From NCBI RefSeq assembly GCF_019397265.1, contig NZ_CP068985.1, positions 3,452,501-3,516,500 on the forward strand: a DNA stretch of 64,000 nt, written 5' to 3'. Position 1 is the stretch's first letter. Every line of letters starts with the position of its first letter. Positions 17,641-27,204 of this stretch are shown one piece after another. Source of the stretch: Nonomuraea coxensis DSM 45129 (GTDB taxonomy: Bacteria; Actinomycetota; Actinomycetes; Streptosporangiales; Streptosporangiaceae). The notes below the pieces were generated by a model. The model was given only the letters and a program-made list of their open reading frames with translations. It had not been told where the DNA came from and made no database searches. Both the position numbers and the translations under genes were made by a program.

Positions 17641-18443
17641 CACAGGGACCTCGGGGGGTAGGCGAGGAAGTACACCGCCGAGATCACGTAGTTGAACGTG
17701 AACACCAGCATGAACGTGACCACGGTCGCCTGGTTGACCGCCCGCCCCACGCCGACCGGGCTGGTCGCGCAGGTCATGCCCTTGTAGCAGGCCACAGCCG
17801 CGGCGATGAAACCGAAGATCCACGCCTTGAACAGCGTGACGTACAGGTCGGAGGAGACCACCAGGGACAGCGCGCCGTCGAAGTACGCGCCGGGCGTGAC
17901 GCCCTGCACCACGACGTTGAAGAAGTAGCCGCCGCTGGCGCCCGCCAGGATGACCAGCGGGCACAGGCACACCGCGATCGTGCCGGCCGCCCACATGCGC
18001 GGTGTGACCAGGCGGTGGATCGGGTTGACGGACATGACCTCCATGGCCGACAGCTCGTCGCGGATGTGCCGGGCGCCGATGTCGGAGGTCATGGCGCTGC
18101 CGCCGGCCCCCGCGATCAGCAGCGCGCTGGCCAGCGGCGCCACCTCGCGGATGAGGCCGACGAACACCGCGCTGCCGGTGGCCGAGCCGGCGCCGAGCTG
18201 CCAGGCCAGCTCGCCTACCTGGAGGGCCACGGTCGCGCCGAGCGGCAGGGAGACCAGCAGCACCGGGACGCTGGTGACGCGGGCCAGGAACCAGCACTGG
18301 TCGACGAACTCCCACCACCAGCTCTTGACGTCCCAGCTACGCCGCAGGCCCTCCAGGACGATGACGAACAGATCACCGACCTGCCCGAGCACCGACCGGG
18401 CCTTTCGCCCCACAAATCCAGACGCAGATCCGGGCACGGCCAT
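17640..18443 (-). CDS. MlaE/YrbE family ABC permease, YrbEA
   Basis: This 267-residue membrane protein is the first gene of the mce operon. It has the MlaE core: LASALLIAGAGGSAMTSDIG, then RHIRDELSAMEVMSVNPIHR for the coupling helix. A strong GGAGGTGG ribosome-binding site precedes ATG 18443. It would pair with YrbEB in the inner-membrane permease that accepts lipids from the Mce tube. Ten leftward genes from here to 9625 (or 9014 with the PPTase) are packed with overlaps or gaps of a few bases, so they form one transcript. Confidence 0.92.
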   Translation of the reverse strand: MAVPGSASGFVGRKARSVLGQVGDLFVIVLEGLRRSWDVKSWWWEFVDQCWFLARVTSVPVLLVSLPLGATVALQVGELAWQLGAGSATGSAVFVGLIREVAPLASALLIAGAGGSAMTSDIGARHIRDELSAMEVMSVNPIHRLVTPRMWAAGTIAVCLCPLVILAGASGGYFFNVVVQGVTPGAYFDGALSLVVSSDLYVTLFKAWIFGFIAAAVACYKGMTCATSPVGVGRAVNQATVVTFMLVFTFNYVISAVYFLAYPPRSL

Positions 18444-18539
18444 GCGCTGACCACCTCCGCCGCCTACGGATCAGCCACCCTACTGACGGGTTGTCCAGCA
18501 GTCGACGCTTTGTTCAGAATTTGCGGGAAAGCGATGAGG

Positions 18540-18567
18540 CGCCGGCCGTGCCTTGTCAGCACCGGCG
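18540..18567 (-). terminator. Hairpin after pepP
   Basis: GTGC/GCAC and CGCCG/CGGCG pair around a 7-nt loop, with a small bulge. It lies 18 bp past the pepP stop on the leftward strand, ahead of the mce operon. It could insulate the operon from pepP transcription. The rest of the gap 18444-18584 should hold the mce promoter, but no clear -10/-35 pair was identified. Confidence 0.4.
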
Positions 18568-18584
18568 GAAAGGTGGCCGCTTCG

Positions 18585-19982
18585 TTACGCCAGGCCGCTC
18601 ATCCACGACTCGATCTCGTCGGCGCGGCGGGGGAGCGCGGCCGACATGAGCACGGCCCCGCCGGCGGTGACCGTGAGATCGTCCTCGATGCGGATGCCCA
18701 TGCCGCGCAGCTCCTCGGGCAGCGTCAGGTCGTCCGGCTGGAAGTACAGGCCGGGCTCCACGGTCAGCACCTGGCCCTCCTCCAGGACGCCGTCCAGGTA
18801 GACCTCGCCGCGCGCACGGGCGCAGTCGTGCACGTCCAGGCCGAGCATGTGGCCGCTGCTGCAGAGCGTGTAACGGCGGTATAGCCCGGTCTCCATGAGC
18901 TCGTCGGTCGAGCCCTTGAGCAGCCCCCAGTCGCGCAGGCCGTCGCAGATCACCCGCATGGCCGCCAGGTGGAAGTCACGGAAGCGGGCGCCGGGGCGCA
19001 GCGTGGCGATGGCCGCGTTCTGGGCCTCGTACACCAGCTCGTACGCCTGCCGCTGCGCCGGCGTGAAGCGCCCCGACAGGGGGAAGGTGCGGGTCACGTC
19101 GGCGGTGTAGAGGGTGTCGGTCTCGACGCCCGCGTCCAGCAGCAGCAGGTCGTTCCTGTCGAGCCGGCCGTCGTTGCGGATCCAGTGCAGCACGCAGGCG
19201 TGCGCGCCGGAGGCGACGATGCTCTCGTAGCCGGTCGCGTTGCCCTCCAGACGGGCCCGCAGCCCGAACACGCCCTCCAGGTAGCGCTCGCCGCGCGGGT
19301 GGGCCAGCGCCTGGGGCAGGGCGCGTACGACGTCCTCGAAGCCGCGGGCGGTGGCGTCCACGGCGTGCTGCAGCTCGCCGAGCTCCCACTCGTCCTTGAT
19401 CAGCCGCAGCTCCGACAGGAACGTCTCCAGCTCGGCGTCCGCGCCGTCCGCGCCGCGCGGCGCGCGGGCGTCCACCGACGGGTCCACGCCGCGCAGCACC
19501 CGGGCCGGCCGGTCGAGGTCGAGGTCGCGGATGTGGGCGCACTCCACCTGGTAGAGCTCGGCGGCCTCGGCCAGGTCGGGGCGGCGGCCGGCCCAGAACT
19601 CGCCGTAGCGGCGGTCGCGGTAGAACTCCTGGCCCTCGCCGCGCGGCGAACGCGGCCGCAGGTAGAGCACGCTCTCACCGGACGGCTCGACCACCAGCAC
19701 GTCGTCCGGCTCGCCGGCGCCGGTCAAGTACGCGTACGCGCTGTGCGGACGGAACCGGAAGTCGGCGTCGTTGCTGCGGACCTTGAGCGTGCCCGCCGGG
19801 ATCACCAGCCGCTCCCCGGGGAAACGGGACGCGAGGGCGGCGCGGCGCTTGGCGGCCCAGGGCGCGACCGGCAGCGCCGTCACGTCGGTGCGCCGGGTGT
19901 CCGCCCAGCCCGTCCGCATGAAGGCGGCCAGTTCGCCGGTGACGGGCAGGTCATGGCTTCCGATGTTCAGCGGCTCGGTCAT
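18585..19982 (-). CDS. pepP: Xaa-Pro aminopeptidase P
   Basis: This 465-residue cytosolic dimetal peptidase of family M24B releases N-terminal residues before proline. All five metal ligands are visible: D283 (LLLDAGVETD), D295 (YTADVTRTF), H378 (SSGHMLGLDVHD), E409 (LTVEPGLY) and E433 (RIEDDLTV). The N-terminal creatinase-like domain is present (FRFRPHSAYAYLTGAGEPDD). Length and start (ATG 19982) fit the family. It stands alone between the mce operon and the rightward CBS-domain gene. Confidence 0.95.
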   Translation of the reverse strand: MTEPLNIGSHDLPVTGELAAFMRTGWADTRRTDVTALPVAPWAAKRRAALASRFPGERLVIPAGTLKVRSNDADFRFRPHSAYAYLTGAGEPDDVLVVEPSGESVLYLRPRSPRGEGQEFYRDRRYGEFWAGRRPDLAEAAELYQVECAHIRDLDLDRPARVLRGVDPSVDARAPRGADGADAELETFLSELRLIKDEWELGELQHAVDATARGFEDVVRALPQALAHPRGERYLEGVFGLRARLEGNATGYESIVASGAHACVLHWIRNDGRLDRNDLLLLDAGVETDTLYTADVTRTFPLSGRFTPAQRQAYELVYEAQNAAIATLRPGARFRDFHLAAMRVICDGLRDWGLLKGSTDELMETGLYRRYTLCSSGHMLGLDVHDCARARGEVYLDGVLEEGQVLTVEPGLYFQPDDLTLPEELRGMGIRIEDDLTVTAGGAVLMSAALPRRADEIESWMSGLA

Positions 19983-20128
19983 CTCACTGTGTCCCTGGTC
20001 AAGTGATGAATCGGTACATGTAGTGGAGCGGGTCCGGCAAGCAGCCTACGGGACGGGTTGACGGGGTCCCCACCGGCTTGTTTGCCTGGTGGCAGGAGAA
20101 GGAGAACCGAGGCAGAGGGTGATGCCAG

Positions 20129-20557
20129 ATGCTCATCGGGACGATCCTGCGCGCCAAGGGCAGCCAGGTGACGACCATGCCGCCGTCGGCGTCCGTCCGG
20201 GCGCTGCTCGCGCAGCTCGCCGCGCACAACATCGGAGCCGTGGTGGTCTCCACCGACGGCCTCACCATCGAGGGCATCGCCTCCGAGCGCGACGTGGTCC
20301 GCCACCTGAACGAGCGCGGCGCGGGCGTGCTGGAGGAGCCGGTCTCCGCCATCATGACCACCGACGTGCACACCGTCGGGCCCGGTGAGAACGTCGAGGC
20401 GCTGCGGCAGATCATGACCGAGCAGCGCTTCCGCCACATGCCGGTCGTCGAGAACGGCCGCCTGGCCGGCATCGTCAGCATCGGCGACGTGGTCAAGAGC
20501 GCCATCGAGGAACTGGAGACGGAGAAGGCGTCGCTCGTCGACTACCTGCACCGTTGA
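20129..20557 (+). CDS. CBS-domain pair protein
   Basis: This 142-residue cytosolic protein consists only of two CBS motifs: one about residues 10-65 (IGAVVVSTDGLTIEGIASER) and one about 75-130 (FRHMPVVENGRLAGIVSIGD). CBS pairs usually bind adenosine nucleotides and act as energy sensors, but stand-alone members such as this have no known partner. ATG 20129 follows AGAGGG at a 10-nt spacing. It is divergent from pepP across about 145 bp in which no clear element was found. Confidence 0.88.
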   Translation: MLIGTILRAKGSQVTTMPPSASVRALLAQLAAHNIGAVVVSTDGLTIEGIASERDVVRHLNERGAGVLEEPVSAIMTTDVHTVGPGENVEALRQIMTEQRFRHMPVVENGRLAGIVSIGDVVKSAIEELETEKASLVDYLHR

Positions 20558-20579
20558 CAGGGGTGGGACGCTGGGGTCC

Positions 20580-21218
20580 GTGACGTACGGGCCGCCTCCC
20601 CCCGGATACCCCCCCGAATACCCGCGCGCGACCAGCAGCCCGCCGATCATCGTGCTGGTGTCCGGGCTCGCCGCGCTGCTCGGCTTCCTGCTGGGCGTCT
20701 TCGTGGGCTTCGGCGCGGCCGGCACGGGCGACGGCGCGGACGCCGGGCCCGAGCCCGCGGCCACCGTGACCGTCGAGGACACCGAACCACCCGCTCCGGA
20801 TCCGTCCGCGACCCCGCCGCCCGCCACTGATCCGCCCGCCACTGATCCGTCCGCCACTGATCCGGGCGCCACTCAGCCGGGCGCCACCGGCCCTCCCGCC
20901 ACTGATCCGGGGGCCACCGGGCCGGCCGCGACCGAGCCCGGCGTCGTGCCGAGCGGTGGCGCGTCCGCCGGGACCGGCGTGAACCCCGCCTCCCTCCGCA
21001 CCCTCGTCGTCGGCAGGGACATCCAGCCCGGCACCTACCGCACCTCCGGCCCGACGTCCGGCTTCTCCATGTGTTTCTGGGCCCGGATGCGCAGCGCCAC
21101 CGCCGGGCTCGACGACGTCATCACCTCGGGCATGCCGACCGGCCCGGCCACCGTCACCGTCCAGCCGACCGACAAGGCGTTCTCCACCGGCGGCTGCGTG
21201 GAGTGGACCCGCGCATGA
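20580..21218 (+). CDS. Membrane-anchored secreted protein with Pro/Ala/Thr repeat stalk
   Basis: This 212-residue protein starts at GTG 20580. A Pro/Tyr-rich cytosolic tail (TYGPPPPGYPPEYP) leads into one transmembrane helix (IIVLVSGLAALLGFLLGVFV), then a stalk of five-residue repeats such as PPATD and PGATQ. A C-terminal domain of about 70 residues begins VVGRDIQPGTYRTSGP and contains two cysteines (FSMCFWARM and TGGCVEW) that could pair. This C-terminal module is widespread in secreted actinobacterial proteins, with no known function. It follows the CBS gene by 23 bp and may share its transcript. Confidence 0.75.
   Translation: MTYGPPPPGYPPEYPRATSSPPIIVLVSGLAALLGFLLGVFVGFGAAGTGDGADAGPEPAATVTVEDTEPPAPDPSATPPPATDPPATDPSATDPGATQPGATGPPATDPGATGPAATEPGVVPSGGASAGTGVNPASLRTLVVGRDIQPGTYRTSGPTSGFSMCFWARMRSATAGLDDVITSGMPTGPATVTVQPTDKAFSTGGCVEWTRA
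20818..20942 (+). repeat. 15-bp coding tandem repeat in the stalk region
   Basis: The core GCCACTGATCCG recurs with a 15-bp period at 20823, 20838 and 20853, and degenerate copies continue to about 20942. Because the period is five codons, copy-number change would lengthen or shorten the stalk without breaking the frame. Confidence 0.8.
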
Positions 21219-21340
21219 GGCCAGTACGAGCTTCAGCGGGCTGACGAGCCGCGTCACCGGCGCGGCCGGGCCCGCGGCGGTGTTTGCGGCCGTGGGGGCG
21301 GGCGTAGGAGGATGCGCTCAGCCACATCGAGGAGGATGAC

Positions 21341-22114
21341 ATGTCGGTCTTGAGAAGCTTCGTGGACAGCGTGCGCAGCGGCGCCATCGAGGTGATCGAC
21401 CTCACCGCGCCGCTCTCGGCCGAGACGCCGATCCTCCAGCTCCCCGAGCCGTTCGGCAACACCATCCCGTTCCGCCTGGAGGAGATCAGCCGCTACGACG
21501 ACCGCGGCCCCGCCTGGTACTGGAACGACATCCACACCGGCGAGCACACCGGCACCCACTTCGACGCGCCCGTCCACTGGGCCACCGGCCGCGACGGCGA
21601 GGACGTCTCCCAGGTGCCCGCCGCCCGGCTGATCGCCCCCGCCGTCGTGCTCGACCTGGCCGCCGAGGCGTCCAAGGACCCCGACTTCCTCCTGCAGATC
21701 GACCACGTCAAGGAGTGGGAACGCGCCAACGGCCCGCTGCCCGAGGGCGGCTGGCTGCTCTACCGCACCGGCTGGGACGCCCGCGCCGCCGACCAGGCCG
21801 CCTTCCTCAACGCCGACGCCACCGGCTCCCACACGCCCGGCATCTCCGCCGAGTGCGCCGCCTGGCTGGCCGCCGAGACCCCGATCCTCGGCCTCGGCGT
21901 CGAGACCGTCGGCACCGACGCCGGCGCCGCCCACTCCTTCGACCCGCCCTTCCCCTGCCACTCCTTCCTCCTCGGCGCGGGCAAGTACGGCCTGACCCAG
22001 CTCCGCAACCTCGACCGTCTGCCGGTGACCGGCGCCGTCGTCGTCGCCCCGCCGCTGCCCATCCTCGGCGGCTCCGGCAGCCCCGTCCGCGTCCTCGCCC
22101 TGGTCGAACGGTGA
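21341..22114 (+). CDS. Cyclase/kynurenine formamidase-like metal hydrolase
   Basis: This 257-residue protein of the cyclase family (PF04199 type) has the metal-binding signature HTGTHFDAPVH at residues 69-79 (H69, H73, D75, H79). LYRTGWDAR and PGISAECAAWLA follow and are also typical. The family includes kynurenine formamidase and isatin hydrolase, which open an amide or lactam. The stop overlaps the next gene by four bases (GTGA), so it is coupled to a ThDP-dependent enzyme, suggesting consecutive steps. No kynurenine-pathway gene is nearby, so kynurenine formamidase is not assumed. Confidence 0.85.
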   Translation: MSVLRSFVDSVRSGAIEVIDLTAPLSAETPILQLPEPFGNTIPFRLEEISRYDDRGPAWYWNDIHTGEHTGTHFDAPVHWATGRDGEDVSQVPAARLIAPAVVLDLAAEASKDPDFLLQIDHVKEWERANGPLPEGGWLLYRTGWDARAADQAAFLNADATGSHTPGISAECAAWLAAETPILGLGVETVGTDAGAAHSFDPPFPCHSFLLGAGKYGLTQLRNLDRLPVTGAVVVAPPLPILGGSGSPVRVLALVER

Positions 22115-23805
22115 TCGTCGCCGAGGCGGTGGGCCGCGCCCTCGCCGCCCGCGGCGTGGACGTCGTCTTCGGCGTGGTCGGCAGCGGCAACTTCCACGTC
22201 ACCAACGCCCTGGTCGCGGCGGGGGCGCGGTTCGTCGCGGCCCGCCACGAGGGCGGCGCGGCGACCATGGCCGACGCCTACGCGCGGATGAGCGGACGGG
22301 CCGGCGTCCTGTCCGTGCACCAGGGGCCCGGCCTCACCAACGCCGTGACCGGCATCGCCGAGGCGGCCAAGAGCCGCACGCCGCTCGTCGTCCTCGCCGG
22401 TGAGGCGACCGACCGCCGCTCCAACTTCCACATCGACCAGGATGCGCTGGTGGCGGCGGTGGGCGCGGTCGCGATGCGGGTCACGTCGGGGGAGGAGGCG
22501 TGGGAGCGGACGGAGGAGGCGTACCGGGTCGCGGTCGAGGAACGCCGCACGGTCCTGCTGAACCTGCCCCTCGACGTCCAGTCGCTGCCCTGCCCCGTCG
22601 GCCCCACCGGCGCCGACGCCCGGCCGGCTGCCGGTGCCGAACCGGCGGCGGGGTCCGCCGGAGCCCGCCCGGCCGGGCGGCCCGCCGCCGGCGGGGCCGA
22701 CGGGGATCTCCCGCTCGCCGCCGAGGTGGACGCGCTCGCCCGCCTGCTGGCCGGGGCGTCGCGTCCGGTGTTCGTCGCCGGGCGGGGCGCCCGGCACGCG
22801 CGGCGGGAGCTGGAGGCGCTCGCCGGCCGGGCCGGCGCCCTCCTCGCCACCTCCGCCGTCGCCCGCGGCCTGTTCCGGGGCAGCCCGTGGGACCTGGACG
22901 TGTCCGGCGGCTTCGCCACCCCGCTGGCCGCCGAGCTGATCTCGGGAGCCGACCTCGTCGTCGGCTGGGGCTGCGCGCTCAACATGTGGACCACCAGGCA
23001 CGGCTCGCTCGTCCCCGCCGCGGGCCAGGTCGTCCAGGTGGACCTCGACCCCGCCGCGATCGGCGTCCACCTGCCCGTCGACCTGGGCGTCACGGGCGAC
23101 GTGGCCGCCGTCGCCACGGCGCTGACCGGCCTCGTCCCGGCCTCGTCCGGCTACCGCTCGGCCGCCGTCGAGGGCCGGATCCGGGCCGAGGGCCGCTGGC
23201 GGGCCGTCCCGTACGAGGACGCGGGCCACGACGGCCGCATCGACCCGCGGACGCTCACCATCGGCCTGGACGACCTCCTCCCGGCCGAGCGCGTCGTCGC
23301 CGTCGACAGCGGCAACTTCATGGGGTACCCGTCGATGTTCCTCGACGTCCCCGACGAGAACGGATTCTGCTTCACCCAGGCGTTCCAGTCGATCGGCCTC
23401 GGCCTCGCCACCGCGATCGGCGCGGCCGTCGCCCGGCCCGACCGGCTGCCGGTCGCCGCGCTCGGCGACGGTGGCGCGCTCATGGGCGCCGCCGAGCTGG
23501 AGACCGTCGTCCGGCTGGGCCTGCCGATGGTGGTCGTGGTCTACGACGACGAGGCGTACGGCGCCGAGGTGCACCACTTCGGGCCGCACGGGCACCCGCT
23601 GGACACCGTCACCTTCCCGCCCGCCGACCTGGCCGCGATCGCGCGCGGGCACGGCTTCGCCGCCGTGACCGTCACCCGGGAGGCCGACCTGGGCGGCGTG
23701 GCGGAATGGCTCAAGGGGCCGCGCGACCGGCCGCTGCTCGTCCACGCCAAGGTGACCCGCGACCGGGGCTCGTGGTGGCTGGAGGAGGCGTTCAAGGGCC
23801 ACTGA
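22111..23805 (+). CDS. Thiamine-diphosphate-dependent enzyme (acetolactate synthase-like)
   Basis: This 564-residue protein has the three-domain architecture of the acetolactate synthase/benzoylformate decarboxylase superfamily. The N-terminal Pyr domain carries the cofactor-activating Glu (ARHEGGAATMADAYAR, E47). A central domain follows an Ala/Gly-rich insertion around residues 165-195. The C-terminal PP domain has the GDGGALMGAAELETV motif near residue 452. The usual Asn-Asn at the end of that motif is Asp-Asp (VYDDEAYG). GTG 22111 overlaps the cyclase stop. It is not a standard IlvB: no IlvN follows, and the partner is a metal hydrolase. The substrate is unknown. Confidence 0.82.
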   Translation: MIVAEAVGRALAARGVDVVFGVVGSGNFHVTNALVAAGARFVAARHEGGAATMADAYARMSGRAGVLSVHQGPGLTNAVTGIAEAAKSRTPLVVLAGEATDRRSNFHIDQDALVAAVGAVAMRVTSGEEAWERTEEAYRVAVEERRTVLLNLPLDVQSLPCPVGPTGADARPAAGAEPAAGSAGARPAGRPAAGGADGDLPLAAEVDALARLLAGASRPVFVAGRGARHARRELEALAGRAGALLATSAVARGLFRGSPWDLDVSGGFATPLAAELISGADLVVGWGCALNMWTTRHGSLVPAAGQVVQVDLDPAAIGVHLPVDLGVTGDVAAVATALTGLVPASSGYRSAAVEGRIRAEGRWRAVPYEDAGHDGRIDPRTLTIGLDDLLPAERVVAVDSGNFMGYPSMFLDVPDENGFCFTQAFQSIGLGLATAIGAAVARPDRLPVAALGDGGALMGAAELETVVRLGLPMVVVVYDDEAYGAEVHHFGPHGHPLDTVTFPPADLAAIARGHGFAAVTVTREADLGGVAEWLKGPRDRPLLVHAKVTRDRGSWWLEEAFKGH

Positions 23806-23814
23806 CCCCGGGGC

Positions 23815-24188
23815 TCACAGCTTGCGGACGGTGCGCGCCTCGTCGGCGGCGGCCAGGACGCCGGACAGCGGCATGCCCGTGCCCGCCGTCACCGCCGCCG
23901 CCACCGCGCCCTCCACGAACGGCACGTCCGCGACCACGATCCGGCCCGGCTCCTCCAGCATCCTGGCGGTGAGCACCGAACTGCCGAGGTCGGGGACGAG
24001 CAGCACGCCGTCGCCCTGGTCCACCTCGCGTACGGCGGCCTCGACCAGGTCCAGGCTGGTGCCGAGCCCGCCGTCCTCGGTTCCGCCGGCCGCCGCCACG
24101 GGCACCTCCTCGCCCGCGATGCCGCGAACCAGCGCCACCACCTCCCGCGCCAGCCCCGCGCTGTGCGCGACCACCACCACACCCACCA

Positions 24189-24189
<1 letters not shown>
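23815..24189 (-). CDS. dhaM: Dihydroxyacetone kinase phosphotransfer subunit DhaM (EIIA domain only)
   Basis: This 124-residue protein is a single mannose-type EIIA domain. It starts MVGVVVVAHSAGLAREV, with the phosphoacceptor H9. GDGVLLVPDLGSSVLTARML and a helical C-terminus follow. It lacks the HPr and EI-like domains found in enteric DhaM, as is common in Gram-positive bacteria. It takes phosphate from HPr and re-phosphorylates the ADP held by DhaL. ATG 24189 shares one base with the dhaL stop (TGATG). Confidence 0.9.
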
Positions 24190-24955
<766 letters not shown>

Positions 24956-24956
<1 letters not shown>

Positions 24957-25936
24957 CAGCGCCCCCAGCGCAGCGCCGGCGTCTCGACCGGGGCGTCCCA
25001 GAGGCGGGTCAGCGCGTCGTCGACCCGGCAGACCGTCACGGAAAACCCCTGCATATCCAGACTTGTCACGTAATTGCCGACCAGTGAACGGGTCACCCGC
25101 GCCCCCTTCCCCCTGACGAACGACTCCACCTCGGCGAACACCACGTACAGCTCCATCAGCGGCGTCCCGCCCATGCCGTTCACCATGACCAGCAGATCGC
25201 CGCCCAGCGGCAGATCCCCGTGGATCGCCTCCATCGCCACCCCGGCCAGCTCACGCGCCGACGCCATGGGCGCGCGGGCCCGCCCCGGCTCGCCGTGGAT
25301 GCCGATGCCCAGCTCCACCTGGTCGTCCGGCAGGTCGAAGGTCGGCTTGCCGGCGTGCGGCGTCGTACAGGAGGTGAGCGCGATGCCGAACGAGCGGCTG
25401 CGCTCGTCCACCTCGCCCGCGATCGCCGCCACCTCGGACAGCGGCGCGCCCTCCTCCGCCAGCGCCCCGGCGATCTTCTCCACGAACAGCGTGGCGCCGG
25501 TGCCCCTGCGCCCAGCCGTGTAGAGGGAGTCCTGGACGGCCACGTCGTCGTCCACCAGGACGCTCGCCACCTCGACGTCCTCGACCAGCTCGGCGGCCAT
25601 CTCGAAGTTGAGCACGTCGCCGGTGTAGTTCTTGACGATGTGCAGCACGCCCGCGCCGCCGTCCACGGCCTTCGTGGCGTCGATGATCTGGTCGGGCACC
25701 GGTGAGGTGAAGACCTCGCCGGGGCAGGCCGCGTCGAGCATGCCGTACCCGACGAACCCGGCGTGCAGCGGCTCGTGCCCCGAGCCGCCGCCCGAGACCA
25801 GGCCGACCTTGCCGCGGCGCGGCCCCTCGGCGCGGTAGACCACCTGGTCGCGCACCCGCAGCGACGGATGGGCCGCGGCCATGCCGTCGAGGGCGTCCGC
25901 GACGACGGAGTCCGCCGAGTTGATGAGCTTCTTCAT
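24956..25936 (-). CDS. dhaK: Dihydroxyacetone kinase substrate-binding subunit DhaK
   Basis: This 326-residue protein binds dihydroxyacetone covalently through a hemiaminal to a histidine, here H214 in [27 protein letters not shown] (residues 48-65) and [17 protein letters not shown] are also family signatures. ATG 25936 follows GGAG at a 5-nt spacing and begins [12 protein letters not shown], as in E. coli DhaK. First gene of the dhaKLM operon, which allows PTS-driven use of dihydroxyacetone. No glycerol dehydrogenase or regulator is adjacent. It is divergent from a P450 gene across about 70 bp. Confidence 0.93.
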
Positions 25937-26007
25937 CAGGTCTCCAGCCTGTCGGCGCGTGAGGCGAGCCGTCCGCCCCGTTCCCATCAAGGCGCGGGCG
26001 TCGTAGC

Positions 26008-27183
26008 GTGGACGGCGTGGAGGTCAGCTACAACCCCTACGACCCGTCGATCAACGACGATCCGTACCCCGTCTACGCCCGTTTACGCCGCGAGGCCCCG
26101 CTCCACCACAACCCGGAGCTCGGCTTCTGGGCCCTGTCCCGGCACGCCGACGTCGCCGCCGCGCTCGTGGACAGCGCGCGCTACTCCAGCGACCACGGCC
26201 CCATGATCGACGCCGCGGCCTGGACGCCGCGGGCGAGGGCGTACCTGTCGTTCGTGGCCATGGACCCGCCCGACCACACCCGGATGCGGGCCGTCGTGTC
26301 CCGGGCGTTCACGCCCCGCCGGGTCGCCGCGCTCGAACCCCTGATCCGCGAGATCGCCCGCGCCCACATCGAGGAAGGGCTGGCGAAGGGCACGTTCGAC
26401 TTCGCCGCCGACCTCGCCGCCAAGCTGCCGCTCGACGTGATCTCCGAGCTGATGGGCGTGCCGTCGTCGCGGCGGCACAAGGTACGGCGCACCGAGAGCG
26501 TCCTGGTCAGGAACGATCTCGCCACCACCCTGACCGAGCCCGGGCTGCGCGGCCTGCTGACCCTCGGTGACTACTACGCCTCCGTCGTCGCCCAGCGCCG
26601 CGCCGAGCCGCGCGACGACCTCGTCTCCGCGCTCGTCTCCGACGGCGACCTCACCGACGAGGAGATCGTCGCGTTCCTGTTCCTGCTGATCGGGGCGGGC
26701 TCGGAGACCACGACCCACCTGCTCTGCGCCGCCTGGTACTGGGCGTGGCGCAACCCGGGCCAGCGCGAGATCGCCTTCGACGGCGGCGTTCCGCAGTGGG
26801 TGGAGGAGTCGCTGCGTCACGACACGCCCGCGCACGTCACCGCCCGCCGCCTCACCGAGCCCACCGAGCTGCACGGCGTCCTCGTGCCGCGCGACGCCAG
26901 GATGTGGCTGCTCATCGGCTCCGCCAACCGGGACGAGGAGGTCTTCCCCGACCCCGACGTCTACGACCTCGGCCGCGACACCTCCCGCGCCATCAGCTTC
27001 GGCGCCGGCCGCCACTACTGCCTCGGCGCCGCCCTGGCCCGCCTGGAGGGCCGGATCACGCTGGAGGAGCTCACCAAGGCCGTCGCGCGCGACTACCACA
27101 TCCACGAGGAGGGCATCAGGCGGACCGCGCACGGCAACGTCCGGGGCATGGTCAGCCTCCCGACCACCGTCCGACCTGCCTGA
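26008..27183 (+). CDS. Cytochrome P450
   Basis: This heme monooxygenase of about 391 residues is the soluble bacterial class. The I-helix oxygen-activation motif is GAGSETTTH, the K-helix ExxR is EESLR, and the heme loop is [10 protein letters not shown] with the proximal cysteine at residue 338. The start is uncertain: GTG 26008 or GTG 26017, three codons apart. It needs ferredoxin and a reductase, which are not encoded here. The substrate cannot be inferred. A PlsC-like acyltransferase follows after 21 bp and is probably co-transcribed. Confidence 0.92.
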   Translation: MDGVEVSYNPYDPSINDDPYPVYARLRREAPLHHNPELGFWALSRHADVAAALVDSARYSSDHGPMIDAAAWTPRARAYLSFVAMDPPDHTRMRAVVSRAFTPRRVAALEPLIREIARAHIEEGLAKGTFDFAADLAAKLPLDVISELMGVPSSRRHKVRRTESVLVRNDLATTLTEPGLRGLLTLGDYYASVVAQRRAEPRDDLVSALVSDGDLTDEEIVAFLFLLIGAGSETTTHLLCAAWYWAWRNPGQREIAFDGGVPQWVEESLRHDTPAHVTARRLTEPTELHGVLVPRDARMWLLIGSANRDEEVFPDPDVYDLGRDTSRAISFGAGRHYCLGAALARLEGRITLEELTKAVARDYHIHEEGIRRTAHGNVRGMVSLPTTVRPA

Positions 27184-27204
27184 TCCGGCTGCTACCTTCT
27201 GGAC

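Noticed and set aside
22111..23805. Annotation as acetolactate synthase large subunit IlvB
   Set aside because: No IlvN partner, an altered cofactor motif and coupling to a cyclase-family hydrolase make the biosynthetic role unlikely.
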